DNA from: Prevotella sp. MA2016
GTDB lineage: Bacteria > Bacteroidota > Bacteroidia > Bacteroidales > Bacteroidaceae
Length of the DNA stretch: 64,000 bases
Assembly: GCF_000619825.1 (NCBI RefSeq)
Contig: NZ_KK211036.1
Location: 367,787 to 431,786 of the forward strand
Reading direction: 5' to 3'
Position 1 is the first letter of the stretch. Each line of letters starts with the position of its first letter. A model generated the notes under the pieces. It did no database searches. It was not told the origin of the DNA and saw nothing but the letters and a program-made list of their open reading frames with translations. Positions 49,999-59,558 of the stretch are shown here, piece by piece. A program made the position numbers and the translations under genes.

Positions 49999-52050
49999 AT
50001 GAAGAAAAATTTTTGGTTAATTAGTCTGATGTTAATTGCATCAACTGTTATATTAATCTCAAGTTGCAATCATACAAAAAACGAAGAAGAAATCGCCGAG
50101 GTTAATCTGAAATTGCAGGAAGCTGATAAGCAGAAAGACTACCAGCATTTGCAGATGTTGGCAGATAGTCTTGGCAAGACAGGCGATTTGCAAGAAGGCG
50201 AGAGCTATTATTGGCAGGCCTATGCTTACTATCGGATGAAGCATCGCCGTGCAGCAGAGTTCTTCTGGAAAGAAGCCATGAATGCTACAGAAAATGCTAC
50301 AGATGCCAATTCGCTTACTATCTATGCCAAATCTGCCAGTTATCTGGCTGGTTTGTACATCCGTTATATCAATTTCACCAGTGCCCACAGAGTCGTAAAA
50401 CCTGCATTGGAAAAGTTGGATAAAGCTGGGTTTGATGAGTCGAGCGACTATACTAATCTGCTCATTTTTGAGGGATGCTGCAAGGGCTATTTCAACCCGG
50501 AAGACACCGTGTGCCGCCAATTGTTCGATCGCGCCTATGAGCGCCATCTGCAGCACATCAGCAATGACCCCTCACCTGAGACGTATCGCAACGCCGTTGT
50601 AGGTTTCATTAATATTGCCTACGGCTGGCTCTGTGTCAAGAAATACCAGTTAGGATTAACCTGGACCGAGCGTCTTGGCAGATTGGTGAAGGATTATAAG
50701 AAACGCTATCCTCAGGATGAGGCCTATATCGACAAGCAGTGGGCTCGTTATATCATCTTTTCGGCCATAGCCTTAGAAGCTTTAGGACAGATGGATAAAG
50801 CCGATGAAGCTTTCATGGAATATCAGCAAACCCGTTTCTCAAAGACTTTCGAGGGCCAGATGGATGCCAGTGACTATCTGTTGATGGCTGGTCACTGGGA
50901 AGAAGCGGCTGAAAATATGAGTAACCTCGACGAACTATTTGCTTCAGAACAGGCGGGTCAGTCGCTTGAAGACATCCAGACCAAACTGCTCAAGAAATAT
51001 CGCGCTAACTATAAGGCAGGTTTAGTGGATTCTGCTAATGCTGTTGCCAATCAGATTTGTCAGCGCCTCGATTCAGCTATTATCCGCTCCCAGTGGGTGG
51101 ATTCAGAAGAGCAAGAAACCATCCGCTTGAAAGAGGAACAGATTCTTGAACAGCAGGAACGTCTCTCAAAAGGCAGGATGTTGGCTCTCGTTACTACCAT
51201 TATTTTGCTGAGTATCTTCTTTGTTGTATATACCATTATTCGCCATCGTGCCCAGAACAGATTGGCCGCAGCCTACACGCAGCTTGAGAAAAAGAATGAG
51301 CAGTTAGTGGTAGCCAATGCCCGTGCAGAGGAGTCGGCACGCATGAAGACCAACTTCATCCAGCAGATCTCGCATGAGATTCGTACACCGCTCAATATCC
51401 TATCCGGTTTTACGCAAATCGTTACCACACCAGGTATGGAACTTGATGACGAAACGAAAACAGATATCAATCATCAGATAACAGAGAACACAGACCGCAT
51501 TACCGAGTTGGTCAATAAGATGCTGGAACTGTCGGATGCCAGCAGTATCAGTGTTATCGAGTGTACAGACCAGATACCAGTGATGCAGATAGCATCAGAA
51601 GCTATTGATGCAGCAGGCATTGGCGAGGCTCCACATCTTATATTCGAGTTGCAAGCAGATCCAGCGGTTGAGAATCTGATACTGCATACCAATCAGACAG
51701 CGGCTACCCGTGCCCTTACCCTTCTGTTGGACAACGCCCAGAAGTTCACCCACGCGCCTGAGGCTAAGGGCAATCAGATACTGACAGATGAGAAAGCCCA
51801 CGCACTTTTGAAGATATCTGTAGAGCAAGGCAACATCCTTTTTGTTGTAGAAGACACCGGCATTGGTGTGCCTACAGAAGAAGCCGAGCATATCTTCGAG
51901 GAGTTTGTTCAGCTTGATGAGTATTATAATGGTACAGGCATCGGTCTCACAGTGGCCCGTTCGCTGGTGCGCCGTATTGGTGGCGACATAAAAATAGACA
52001 CCAGCTATAAAGCCGGTGCCCGATTTGTTATGCAATTACCAATGGATTAA
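49999..52050 (+). CDS. Sensor histidine kinase with TPR-like periplasmic region (683 aa)
   Basis: The start at 49999 is fixed by the promoter (TAATTTTG 49965-49972); the longer frame starts upstream of it. Exported N-terminus with a Cys at a lipobox-like place (ILISSC), then helical tetratricopeptide-type repeats, a membrane segment (MLALVTTIILLSIFFVVYTII), a coiled linker, HisKA with FIQQISHEIRTPLNIL (phosphorylated His) and a HATPase with LLLDNAQKFTH, VEDTGIGVP and GTGIGLTVARSLVRRIGG. No response regulator lies next to it. The convergent gene overlaps by 4 bp. Confidence 0.9.
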   Translation: MKKNFWLISLMLIASTVILISSCNHTKNEEEIAEVNLKLQEADKQKDYQHLQMLADSLGKTGDLQEGESYYWQAYAYYRMKHRRAAEFFWKEAMNATENATDANSLTIYAKSASYLAGLYIRYINFTSAHRVVKPALEKLDKAGFDESSDYTNLLIFEGCCKGYFNPEDTVCRQLFDRAYERHLQHISNDPSPETYRNAVVGFINIAYGWLCVKKYQLGLTWTERLGRLVKDYKKRYPQDEAYIDKQWARYIIFSAIALEALGQMDKADEAFMEYQQTRFSKTFEGQMDASDYLLMAGHWEEAAENMSNLDELFASEQAGQSLEDIQTKLLKKYRANYKAGLVDSANAVANQICQRLDSAIIRSQWVDSEEQETIRLKEEQILEQQERLSKGRMLALVTTIILLSIFFVVYTIIRHRAQNRLAAAYTQLEKKNEQLVVANARAEESARMKTNFIQQISHEIRTPLNILSGFTQIVTTPGMELDDETKTDINHQITENTDRITELVNKMLELSDASSISVIECTDQIPVMQIASEAIDAAGIGEAPHLIFELQADPAVENLILHTNQTAATRALTLLLDNAQKFTHAPEAKGNQILTDEKAHALLKISVEQGNILFVVEDTGIGVPTEEAEHIFEEFVQLDEYYNGTGIGLTVARSLVRRIGGDIKIDTSYKAGARFVMQLPMD

Positions 52051-52679
52051 GCCATTTCAGCCATACGTTTGCCTGCATCATAGGCGCTCTGCAGATCCTT
52101 CTCCCAGTTGTCCTCGCGCCACTTCAGCTTGGCATCTTTTGAGAACATGGCCAACTCATAGTTGTCGTAGTTCTTCACCTGACAGGTGTTGTAAGCCACC
52201 AGCTTCTCAGGCTCACCAAGAGCCACCTTGATGCACATCTCTTTTGCGCCAAAGCCCTCGCTGTTGTTCTGCTCTGGTGTACCATTCATGGTCTCCATCA
52301 GCACTACAGGCATTTTCTTTGGTGCAGTCAGACTATAGTCATTGTACGAGAGCCAAGGAAACTCCAGACGCTCCAGGAAGGCGTGCATCTCGGCAGTAAC
52401 ACCACCAAAGTAGATGGGCGAAGCGAGAGCCAGTCCGTCAGCTTCAGCAATCTCCTCCAAGATTGGAGTAATGGCATCCTTAAACTTACAAACCTTGCTG
52501 GCCTTGTCTTTCAGTTTACAAGCCATGCACGACATACAACCTTTAAAGTCGATGCCATAGAGGCGTACAATCTTTGCTTCGGCGCCAGCAGCACGGGCAC
52601 CCTCTGCAAATTTCTCACACATAGCGGCGGTATTCATGTTCTTGCGAGGACCACCGTCAATAACCATAATCTTTTTCAT
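52047..52679 (-). CDS. Flavodoxin-like NAD(P)H-dependent reductase with Cys cluster (210 aa)
   Basis: Starts MKKIMVIDGGPRKNMNTAAMCEKF and has a phosphate-binding loop-like GGPRKNMNTA and flavin region SPIYFGGVTAEMHAFLERLEFPW. A Cys-rich insert (GCMSCMACKLKDKASKVCKF) matches the iron-sulphur flavoprotein type. It follows doxX by 24 bp in one operon, so it is probably a redox partner in quinone or stress metabolism. The end overlaps the kinase stop by 4 bp. Confidence 0.85.
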   Translation of the reverse strand: MKKIMVIDGGPRKNMNTAAMCEKFAEGARAAGAEAKIVRLYGIDFKGCMSCMACKLKDKASKVCKFKDAITPILEEIAEADGLALASPIYFGGVTAEMHAFLERLEFPWLSYNDYSLTAPKKMPVVLMETMNGTPEQNNSEGFGAKEMCIKVALGEPEKLVAYNTCQVKNYDNYELAMFSKDAKLKWREDNWEKDLQSAYDAGKRMAEMA

Positions 52680-52703
52680 AATCCGTACTTGTTTGTTATA
52701 TAT

Positions 52704-53126
52704 TTAATGCTTTTGTATTAGTTTCTTGCAATAAGCCCATCCATTTGTCGACCACAGAGCCCACGCGATGAGAACTGGCTGGAAGAACAAACGTATGAAT
52801 CGTGCCTGATCAGTATTGAGATTGAAGGCATCGATATGATTCACATACTGATTGATGTTACCTGGGAAGATGAGCACGTAGAATAAAGCCAGCAGAGCAC
52901 CTACTACAGGGCGATACTTCTTCATCATCGAAATCATACTCAAACCAAGAATAATCTCCACTACTCCAGATGCCAGCACCACAAAGTCGGTAAATACTGG
53001 TGAAAACTGAATCCATGTGGGCACCTGTGCCACAAACTCCTGACGAGCTACCGACAGATGTGCTATACCTGCATAAGTCATAAACAGACCTAAAACGATT
53101 CGTGCTATAGTCTTTAAATATTTCAT
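52704..53126 (-). CDS. DoxX family membrane protein (140 aa)
   Basis: Four membrane segments with the DoxX pattern: ARIVLGLFMTYAGIAHL, FVVLASGVVEIILGLSMI, VVGALLALFYVLIFPGNINQYV, FFQPVLIAWALWSTNGW. Promoter -7 TATCTTTG (minus strand, about 53166-53173). DoxX-like proteins are quinone-reductase-related; the following flavodoxin-type gene fits a redox pair. Confidence 0.85.
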   Translation of the reverse strand: MKYLKTIARIVLGLFMTYAGIAHLSVARQEFVAQVPTWIQFSPVFTDFVVLASGVVEIILGLSMISMMKKYRPVVGALLALFYVLIFPGNINQYVNHIDAFNLNTDQARFIRLFFQPVLIAWALWSTNGWAYCKKLIQKH

Positions 53127-53353
53127 ATACCTTAATTATATTATATAGTTCAACTTCTTGTTTGCGCTGCAAAGATACGAATAATATTTTGTATCGCATG
53201 CGATTTAATGTAATAATTAAGAAGAATTAACCTAAAGTCGTTCACGATATAACGATATTATTTGTACCTTTGCAGCCGCAATATTGCAATATAACTGAAA
53301 AAGAGAAAATTTTTTCCCTACCCATTTGCTTATGCGATGGAAGCTTTTAGATT

Positions 53354-53719
53354 ATGATTTATTGTATTTCAAAGAAAATGGATGTGGCAGGTAGCCACCG
53401 TTTATCGCTGCCTTATGACAGCAAGTGCAGTCAACTTCACGGTCACAACTGGACAATCACCGTATTTCTTGCTTCGGCAGAAACAGATCCTAACGGGATG
53501 GTAACTGATTATGGCCATATCAAGAAAGCTATTCACGGTTATCTTGATCACGGCAATCTCAATGATCTGTTGCCCTTCAACCCCACAGCCGAGAATATTG
53601 CTGCATGGGTTGTGAAGCAGTTTCCCCAGTGTTATAAGGCCATCGTCGAAGAGTCGTTTGGCAATATAGCTCAGGCCTACGACGACCAGTTCCCTATCGA
53701 CGCCAAATATCTTCTGTAA
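53354..53719 (+). CDS. queD: 6-carboxytetrahydropterin synthase QueD
   Basis: Second step of queuosine/7-deazaguanine synthesis, converting dihydroneopterin triphosphate to carboxytetrahydropterin. The zinc ligands are the usual histidines: AGSHRL and QLHGHNW, with the catalytic Cys in DSKCSQLHGHNW; the conserved end has EESFGNIAQAYD. 121 residues. Promoter -7 TACCTTTG at about 53265. Its stop overlaps the queE start by one base (TAATG). Confidence 0.92.
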   Translation: MIYCISKKMDVAGSHRLSLPYDSKCSQLHGHNWTITVFLASAETDPNGMVTDYGHIKKAIHGYLDHGNLNDLLPFNPTAENIAAWVVKQFPQCYKAIVEESFGNIAQAYDDQFPIDAKYLL

Positions 53720-54309
53720 TGTATAGAATCAACGAGATATTCTATTCTTTGCAGGGAGAAGGTCGCCATACAGGTCGCCCTGCCGTCTTTGTGCGTTTTA
53801 GTGGATGCAATCTTAGATGCCCATTCTGTGATACCGATTTCAGCGGCTATACGCTGATGTCGGCTGATGAGATTATGACTAAGCTCCACCAGTGGGCAGC
53901 CTGCAGGTTTGTAGTCATTACAGGTGGTGAACCATCGTTGCAGATTGACGATGCGCTGGTTGGCAGACTGCATCAAGCAGGCTATTATGTGGCCATCGAG
54001 ACCAATGGCACGCATGCCCTACCCGATGCCATCGACTGGGTAACCTGGTCGCCCAAAGATCAGTTTGCCCCCAACGTGCCACCTTTGGCGCTCACCCGCA
54101 TCAACGAAGTGAAAGTGGTGTTTGATGGTGCGCATGATCCTGCGCCCTATCTGCAGCAGGCTCCAGATGCCTATGCCTGTTTGCAACCTTGTGATACTGG
54201 CGATGTGGCGCTCAATCAGCAGATCACCACTCAGTGTGTGGATTATATCCTGCAGCATCCCCAGTGGCATCTGTCGCTGCAAACCCACAAACTGCTGAAT
54301 ATCCAGTAA
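53719..54309 (+). CDS. queE: 7-carboxy-7-deazaguanine synthase QueE
   Basis: Radical-SAM enzyme that converts carboxytetrahydropterin to carboxydeazaguanine. SGCNLRCPFCDTDFSGYT holds the cluster motif CxxxCxxC (Cys31, Cys35 and Cys38), FYSLQGEGRHTGRPAVFVRF is the family start and FVVITGGEPSLQ is the SAM-binding GGEP motif. 196 residues, a normal short form. Co-translated with queD; the rest of the queuosine pathway is elsewhere. Confidence 0.94.
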   Translation: MYRINEIFYSLQGEGRHTGRPAVFVRFSGCNLRCPFCDTDFSGYTLMSADEIMTKLHQWAACRFVVITGGEPSLQIDDALVGRLHQAGYYVAIETNGTHALPDAIDWVTWSPKDQFAPNVPPLALTRINEVKVVFDGAHDPAPYLQQAPDAYACLQPCDTGDVALNQQITTQCVDYILQHPQWHLSLQTHKLLNIQ

Positions 54310-54429
54310 CCAAACTATAGCGCGGTACTAGAGGAAACCATAAAATTTGCGTTTTAAACGAAAAAAAGGTGCGTAAAATTTGCAGGTACCAAAATAAAAT
54401 GTTACTTTTGCACCCGCTTAAGGAGACCT

Positions 54430-54502
<73 letters not shown>

Positions 54503-54533
54503 CTCTTTTCTAATATAGAGTTTTGTTATGGTT

Positions 54534-54604
54534 GCGGAATTAGCACATCGGTAGTGCACGGGCTTCCCAAGCCTGGGAGGCGGGTTCGATTCCCGTATTC
54601 CGCT
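54534..54604 (+). tRNA. tRNA-Gly (anticodon CCC)
   Basis: 71 nt. The acceptor GCGGAAT pairs with ATTCCGC; anticodon loop TTCCCAA puts CCC at 54566-54568 (Gly, GGG); GGGTTCGATTCCCG is the T arm. It follows the Thr tRNA by 31 bp and probably shares its transcript. CCA not encoded. Confidence 0.95.
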
Positions 54605-54640
54605 CAAGTGATGTAGAGAGCCTAAGCTCCCTACTTTTTT

Positions 54641-55552
54641 TTATCTCAGCTTGAGGCCGTCGCCAACCCTAATCTGGTATTCGGGCGAGAGATGATTTAT
54701 CTTATACAGATTCTTCAGGCGTATGCCATACAACTGTGCGATTGAGTACATCGACTCTCCCTCGCGCACATAGTGTAGTCGGCCCTTATAATCCTTAGGT
54801 GCCTTGCGCTGCTTCTTCTTCAGCCAAACCACCTCGCCTTCCTTCAACTGGTCTTTGCGATTGCGCTCGTTATATTTAGCGATTTTGCGATAGCTGATGC
54901 CCACCTCCTTGCCGATCGACTTATAGGTATCACCTCTGCGTGCTATCAAATAATAGTTCTTATTGAAAATCTTGATCGAGTGTAATGCTGCAGCATCCGT
55001 CTCAGGCACTTTCGTACGTTCTGCCATGAAGTGATCATAGCCCTTCGCAGTGTCATATTGGTAGAGTTTATACAGTTGGATAATCTCAATCAACTTTTCT
55101 GCGTAGATAGGATTCGTGGCATATCCGGCTGCCTTCAGTCCCTTTGCCCATCCTCTGTAATCAGTAGTCTTCAGATTGAATAATGAGCGGTAGCGCTGGT
55201 TGTTGGCCAGAAACTTAGAGTGATCTTCGTACGACTCGAATGCATTATCATACACACGGAAGCAGTCGTTACGCTGGTCGTCGTCGTGATAAGTGCGTCG
55301 CCCTGTCCATCCGTTATTACACTTGATGCCAAAGTGGTTATTACTGTTGCGCGTCAGCTCGCTTCGCCCAGCGCCGCTCTCCAGCAGTCCTTGAGCCAGT
55401 GTGATTGATGCCGGTATGCGATAGCGCTGCATCTGCTCTATGGCAATGTCTTTATATTGATTGACATATTGTTGGTACGCCTGATTCCATCTGGCCTGCG
55501 AAAATGCAGAAACCGACAATAAAAAGGCCACAAATACGACTATTTTTCTCAT
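54641..55552 (-). CDS. Glucosaminidase (GH73) with LysM domains (303 aa)
   Basis: Exported peptidoglycan hydrolase. Signal peptide cleaving about residue 20. A GH73 N-acetylglucosaminidase domain has the IPASITLAQGLLESGAGRSEL catalytic Glu and NNHFGIKC and the later RYRSLFNLKTTDYRGWAKGLKAAGYATNP. Two C-terminal LysM-type modules begin around LIARRGDTYKSIGKEVGISYRKIAKYN and YVREGESMYSIAQLYGIRLKNLYKIN. Divergent promoter with cdd (minus-strand TATTTTTG 55572-55579). Confidence 0.9.
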   Translation of the reverse strand: MRKIVVFVAFLLSVSAFSQARWNQAYQQYVNQYKDIAIEQMQRYRIPASITLAQGLLESGAGRSELTRNSNNHFGIKCNNGWTGRRTYHDDDQRNDCFRVYDNAFESYEDHSKFLANNQRYRSLFNLKTTDYRGWAKGLKAAGYATNPIYAEKLIEIIQLYKLYQYDTAKGYDHFMAERTKVPETDAAALHSIKIFNKNYYLIARRGDTYKSIGKEVGISYRKIAKYNERNRKDQLKEGEVVWLKKKQRKAPKDYKGRLHYVREGESMYSIAQLYGIRLKNLYKINHLSPEYQIRVGDGLKLR

Positions 55553-55628
55553 ATCATGCTATTTATTTCTGCAAAAATACTGAATTCTCTCGAATAATTT
55601 GTAATTTTGCAGAAAAATATAACTATTT

Positions 55629-56102
55629 ATGAGAGAACTGGAGCTAAAGTCGGTTATTAAAGTGTGCGACATGGATGAGTTGAGCGCAGAAGAGCGCCAT
55701 TTGGTAGAACTTGCCATCGAGGGCACCAACCGTAGTTATGCCCCCTACTCTAAGTTTTGTGTAGGAGCAGCAGTAAGACTTGATAATGGTGTAGAGATTA
55801 TCGGTTGCAATCAGGAAAATGCAGCCTATCCTTCAGGATTATGTGCCGAGCGAACAGCCCTTTTTGCAGCTGGCGCCCAATACCCCGACCAGCCTGTACG
55901 CATGCTGGCCATAGCCGCCCGAGGCACTCATGGCGATTTGGAAGAAGAACCCGTTGGTCCTTGTGGTTCTTGCCGCCAGGTTATCATCGAATCAGAGACA
56001 CGTGCCGGCGCCCCTATCCGCATACTGCTCTACGGCAAGAAGTATGTGTATGTCATCGATGGAATCAGAGCACTGATGCCGCTCACTTTCTCAAAATTCT
56101 AA
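55629..56102 (+). CDS. cdd: Cytidine deaminase
   Basis: Deaminates cytidine and deoxycytidine. GLCAERTAL (Cys/Glu of the zinc site) and GPCGSCRQVI (two further Cys) are complete; FCVGAAVRLDNGVEIIGCNQENAAYPSG is the family beginning. 157 residues. Promoter TAATTTTG (55602-55609). Convergent with the lipoprotein gene, overlapping by 4 bp at the stop codons. Confidence 0.93.
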   Translation: MRELELKSVIKVCDMDELSAEERHLVELAIEGTNRSYAPYSKFCVGAAVRLDNGVEIIGCNQENAAYPSGLCAERTALFAAGAQYPDQPVRMLAIAARGTHGDLEEEPVGPCGSCRQVIIESETRAGAPIRILLYGKKYVYVIDGIRALMPLTFSKF

Positions 56103-57427
56103 CGATAACATCCCAGTCCTTTAGCTGTCGATAAAGAATCGAGGTGAAAATCATAGTCAAGGTTGTCTTCATCTACCTTGATAAAATTGTTTTTACCTTG
56201 CATTTCGGCATCTGGTTTCTCCCAGATGATATCGCTGAAATGGTTATTGTCTGAAACCTCTGGCGTGCGCAACAGACTGTGAGTGAACGTATAATTAAAG
56301 GCACTTTCAGCAGAGCCTGATTCCCCCATCACCACATCCTCATCGTAGCCCGTGATGATCGCGCCTTCGCACACCATTTTCAGTAATGGCGAAGTGGTGT
56401 TTGAGAAACGTAGTGCTGCACCTCTTCCGCCTGCAAAAGGATAAAACTGCGCCAGTGTGCAGTAGCTGATTTCTACCATTCCACCGTTCACAGCCAGACA
56501 GTTGCCCATAGCGTTCGATAGCTGACAGTTCTCCAAACGCACATTTGCATTAGTCAGTTTGATGCCGTCTCCCTGCGTATTATGCACCACGCACTGCTGC
56601 ATTTTCAGTCGATAGTGCGTGCTGTCGATAGCTGCCGAGTCGCAGATGATTCCTTCAGTTGAGTTTCGTATCTCTGTGTTATTCAGTACGTTATTGCTAG
56701 ATGTTGATGCGAATCTTATACCCCGCCATTGCCCAGGGATGCGGTCGTAAGGCAGATACGAGAACATGCGGTCCAGACGGTCGCCTCGCATGATGCAGTT
56801 GTCTGTGGCGAGTGTACCTTCCACCTTCATACCAGCCTCCGCATGGAAATAGAGCGTCGTGTTACGGATGGTGAGCTGCGCCCCCTTCTTTACGATAAAA
56901 TCACCATAAATTACTAAAGGCTTATCCGATTCGATCACAGAGTCCTTCTCTATCACCGGTGAGTAGCATTTGATAGCATCCCATGCCCACGCTTGCAGAC
57001 AAACACTCTGTTCTGTGCCATTCTCCAATACAAACACCAGTTGGTCTGTGATTGCTTCTGGAGTTGGTCGATACGTTTCGTAGGGCGTGATTTCAACAAA
57101 CACCAGCACACTGTCGTTCTTGCGTATCTCGATATCGTTGGTTTGCGAACCATTATTATTATCCAGATAGCTGCCATCCACGTTTACGCGGAATCCCGTC
57201 TGGTTGCCTCGTTTCAGTCTTACGCTCTGCATTCTCACCCCCTTGTTGTTACGATTGTGAACCCAGAAAGTGTAGGTTGACGACGCTGTACGACTGAACA
57301 CCGTATCCAGTTTGATGGTGTCGGCAGGGAAATCGATTCTTAGGGCCGTTGAAGTAGAGAAATCATCATCATCGGCGCAAGCCACGAAGGCAGATACTAG
57401 TATAAGCAAATAAAAAATCCGTTTCAT
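56099..57427 (-). CDS. Right-handed beta-helix lipoprotein (442 aa)
   Basis: Lipobox SAFVACADDDD in the first 20 residues. The N-terminal half is beta-rich (STYTFWVHNRNNKGVRMQSVRL), followed by repeated short parallel strands (DFIVKKGAQLTIRNTTLYFHAEAG, TNANVRLENCQLSNAMGN, GMVEISYCTLAQFY) as in right-handed beta-helix proteins. The family has Ca- or glycan-binding members; function not clear. The second of two adjacent Met codons (57427) is taken as the start. Confidence 0.8.
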   Translation of the reverse strand: MKRIFYLLILVSAFVACADDDDFSTSTALRIDFPADTIKLDTVFSRTASSTYTFWVHNRNNKGVRMQSVRLKRGNQTGFRVNVDGSYLDNNNGSQTNDIEIRKNDSVLVFVEITPYETYRPTPEAITDQLVFVLENGTEQSVCLQAWAWDAIKCYSPVIEKDSVIESDKPLVIYGDFIVKKGAQLTIRNTTLYFHAEAGMKVEGTLATDNCIMRGDRLDRMFSYLPYDRIPGQWRGIRFASTSSNNVLNNTEIRNSTEGIICDSAAIDSTHYRLKMQQCVVHNTQGDGIKLTNANVRLENCQLSNAMGNCLAVNGGMVEISYCTLAQFYPFAGGRGAALRFSNTTSPLLKMVCEGAIITGYDEDVVMGESGSAESAFNYTFTHSLLRTPEVSDNNHFSDIIWEKPDAEMQGKNNFIKVDEDNLDYDFHLDSLSTAKGLGCYR

Positions 57428-57468
57428 CATATAGATAAAACGGATAATTATTTAAAATATTGTGTTGG

Positions 57469-58026
57469 TTACTTGCCAAAATAACGTTTCAACAATCCAG
57501 CAAAGCCAGATCCATGACGTGCTTCGTCCTTTGCCATCTCGTGAACGGTGTCGTGAATAGCGTCGAATCCCATTGCTTTAGCCTGTTTGGCCAGTTCAAA
57601 TTTATCGGCACAAGCGCCAGCCTCGGCAGCAGCACGCTTTTCAAGATTAGTCTTTGTGTCGAATACAACCTCACCCAGCAGCTCAGCAAAGCGTGAAGCG
57701 TGATCGGCCTCCTCGAACGCATAGCGCTTGAACGCCTCTGCAATCTCAGGATAGCCCTCGCGATCAGCCTGACGAGCCATAGCCAGATACATTCCAACCT
57801 CGCCACACTCACCATTGAAATTGTTTCTTAGCTCGGCAATCATCTCTTCGGGCACACCCTCGATCTTGCCATCACCCAGGCGGTGAACAGTAGCATATGT
57901 AGTTTCGCCCTCGTCTTTCAGTTCAGAGAACTTAGATGCAGGAGCCTTACAGATTGGACACTTCTCAGGAGCTGAGTCACCTTCGTGGATATAACCACAT
58001 ACAGCGCAAATAAATTTCTTTGTCAT
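57469..58026 (-). CDS. Rubrerythrin with N-terminal rubredoxin domain (185 aa)
   Basis: Removes peroxide in anaerobes. [25 protein letters not shown] (residues 4-28) is a rubredoxin domain with two CxxC; the ferritin-like di-iron part follows with [38 protein letters not shown] and [17 protein letters not shown] carrying the Glu/His ligands. Reverse domain order relative to classic rubrerythrin. Promoter TATATTTG (minus strand, 58092-58099). Confidence 0.92.
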   Translation of the reverse strand: MTKKFICAVCGYIHEGDSAPEKCPICKAPASKFSELKDEGETTYATVHRLGDGKIEGVPEEMIAELRNNFNGECGEVGMYLAMARQADREGYPEIAEAFKRYAFEEADHASRFAELLGEVVFDTKTNLEKRAAAEAGACADKFELAKQAKAMGFDAIHDTVHEMAKDEARHGSGFAGLLKRYFGK

Positions 58027-58105
58027 AATCGTACTTGTTTAGTTAACTATTAAAATATTTAAATCATTCTGTAGCTTCATACTTTTGGTTGCAAATATAA
58101 ACATA

Positions 58106-58143
58106 AAAAATAAATCCCGCAAGTTTTTTGCAGGATTTATTTA
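58106..58143. terminator. Bidirectional terminator after hisS
   Basis: AAATCCTGCAA pairs with TTGCGGGATTT around AAAAC on the minus strand, flanked by T- or A-rich tracts on both sides. It ends the fur-purA-hisS operon 48 bp past the hisS stop and lies just upstream of the rubrerythrin promoter. Confidence 0.8.
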
Positions 58144-58190
58144 AAAGTGTTGCGCAAACTTTTGCTTTCTGCGCTATTTATTCAAATTTA

Positions 58191-59555
58191 TTATTTTACG
58201 ATCTGACTAATCAACTCATCGGGCGAAACCAGTGTCTGCTCGCCTGACTCCATGTTCTTCAGTGTCAGCTTGCCTTGCGCCATTTCGTTTTCGCCAGCCA
58301 GCGCAACGAAAGGAATCTGCTTGGCATTTGCATACGACATCTGCTTCTTCATCTTTGTTGAGTCAGGGAATATCTCTGTGCGGATGCCAGCCTCGCGTGC
58401 CTTAGCCACGAATGGCAGACAGTAGGCAGTCTCCTTCTCGCCAAAGTTGATAAACAGCAGCTGGGTGCCGTTGGTAGCGTCCTTTGGATAGCAGTCGAGA
58501 GCATTGAGCACGTCGAAGATGCGATCCACACCGAAGCTGATGCCCACACCCGAGATGCCTGGCATACCGAAGATACCAGTCAGGTTGTCGTAGCGTCCGC
58601 CACCAGTGATCGAACCAATCTGCACGTCCAGTGCTTTCACCTCGAAGATAGCACCTGTGTAGTAGTTCAGTCCGCGAGCCAGCGTCAGGTCGAGCTGTAT
58701 CTCGTTCTTCAGGCCGAGAGTCTTCAGAGTGTCCAGGATGAATCGTGTCTCCTCCACGCCCTTCAGTCCTGTCTCGCTGGCAGCCAGTACCTCAGCGATG
58801 GTGTTCAGTTTCTCATCGTTGGTACCTTCAAGCGAGATGATGGGTTGCAGTTTCTCAATCTGCTCGTCAGACAGTCCGTCTTCGCGCAGCTCCTGATTCA
58901 CGTTTTCAAGTCCAATCTTATCCAGTTTGTCGATAGCTACGGTGATATCCACAATCTTCTCGGCAGCGCCGATTACTTCGGCAATACCAGTCAGGATTTT
59001 GCGGTTGTTGATTTTAATCTGTACGCGCACGCCGAAACGGCTGAATACAGTGTCAACAATCTGCATCAGTTCCACCTCGTTCAGCAGCGAGTCAGAGCCC
59101 ACGATGTCGCCATCAAACTGCCAGAACTCGCGGTAGCGGCCCTTCTGAGGGCGGTCGGCACGCCATACTGGCTGCATCTGATAGCGCTTGAAAGGCAGCT
59201 GCAGCTCGTCGCGATGCATCACCACGTAGCGGGCGAAAGGAACCGTCAGGTCATAGCGCAGTCCCTTTTCGCACAGTTTTGCAGCCAGATGCAGCGAGTT
59301 GCGCTCAGCCAGCTCTTCAGGTGTCACCTTTGAAAGGTAGTCGCCAGAGTTCAATACCTTGAAGAGCAGCTTGTCGCCCTCTTCGCCGTATTTACCCATC
59401 AGCGTACCTAGGGTTTCCATCGCTGGTGTTTCAATCTGCTGGAATCCATACAGCTGATACACCTGCTTGATGGTGTCGAAAATATAATTGCGCTTCGCCA
59501 TCTCCATAGGCGAGAAGTCGCGTGTTCCTTTTGGAATACTTGGTTTCTGTGCCAT
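58191..59555 (-). CDS. hisS: Histidyl-tRNA synthetase
   Basis: Class II synthetase charging tRNA-His. Family beginning [23 protein letters not shown]; motif 2-type YRMQPVWR ([31 protein letters not shown]), histidine-specific [15 protein letters not shown] and GGGRYDNL, and a C-terminal anticodon-binding domain. 454 residues. Starts 3 bp after the purA stop. Confidence 0.95.
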   Translation of the reverse strand: MAQKPSIPKGTRDFSPMEMAKRNYIFDTIKQVYQLYGFQQIETPAMETLGTLMGKYGEEGDKLLFKVLNSGDYLSKVTPEELAERNSLHLAAKLCEKGLRYDLTVPFARYVVMHRDELQLPFKRYQMQPVWRADRPQKGRYREFWQFDGDIVGSDSLLNEVELMQIVDTVFSRFGVRVQIKINNRKILTGIAEVIGAAEKIVDITVAIDKLDKIGLENVNQELREDGLSDEQIEKLQPIISLEGTNDEKLNTIAEVLAASETGLKGVEETRFILDTLKTLGLKNEIQLDLTLARGLNYYTGAIFEVKALDVQIGSITGGGRYDNLTGIFGMPGISGVGISFGVDRIFDVLNALDCYPKDATNGTQLLFINFGEKETAYCLPFVAKAREAGIRTEIFPDSTKMKKQMSYANAKQIPFVALAGENEMAQGKLTLKNMESGEQTLVSPDELISQIVK

Positions 59556-59558
59556 TTA

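Noticed and set aside
54310..54429. Small gene before tRNA-Thr
   Set aside because: No open frame of useful length; it contains the tRNA promoter.
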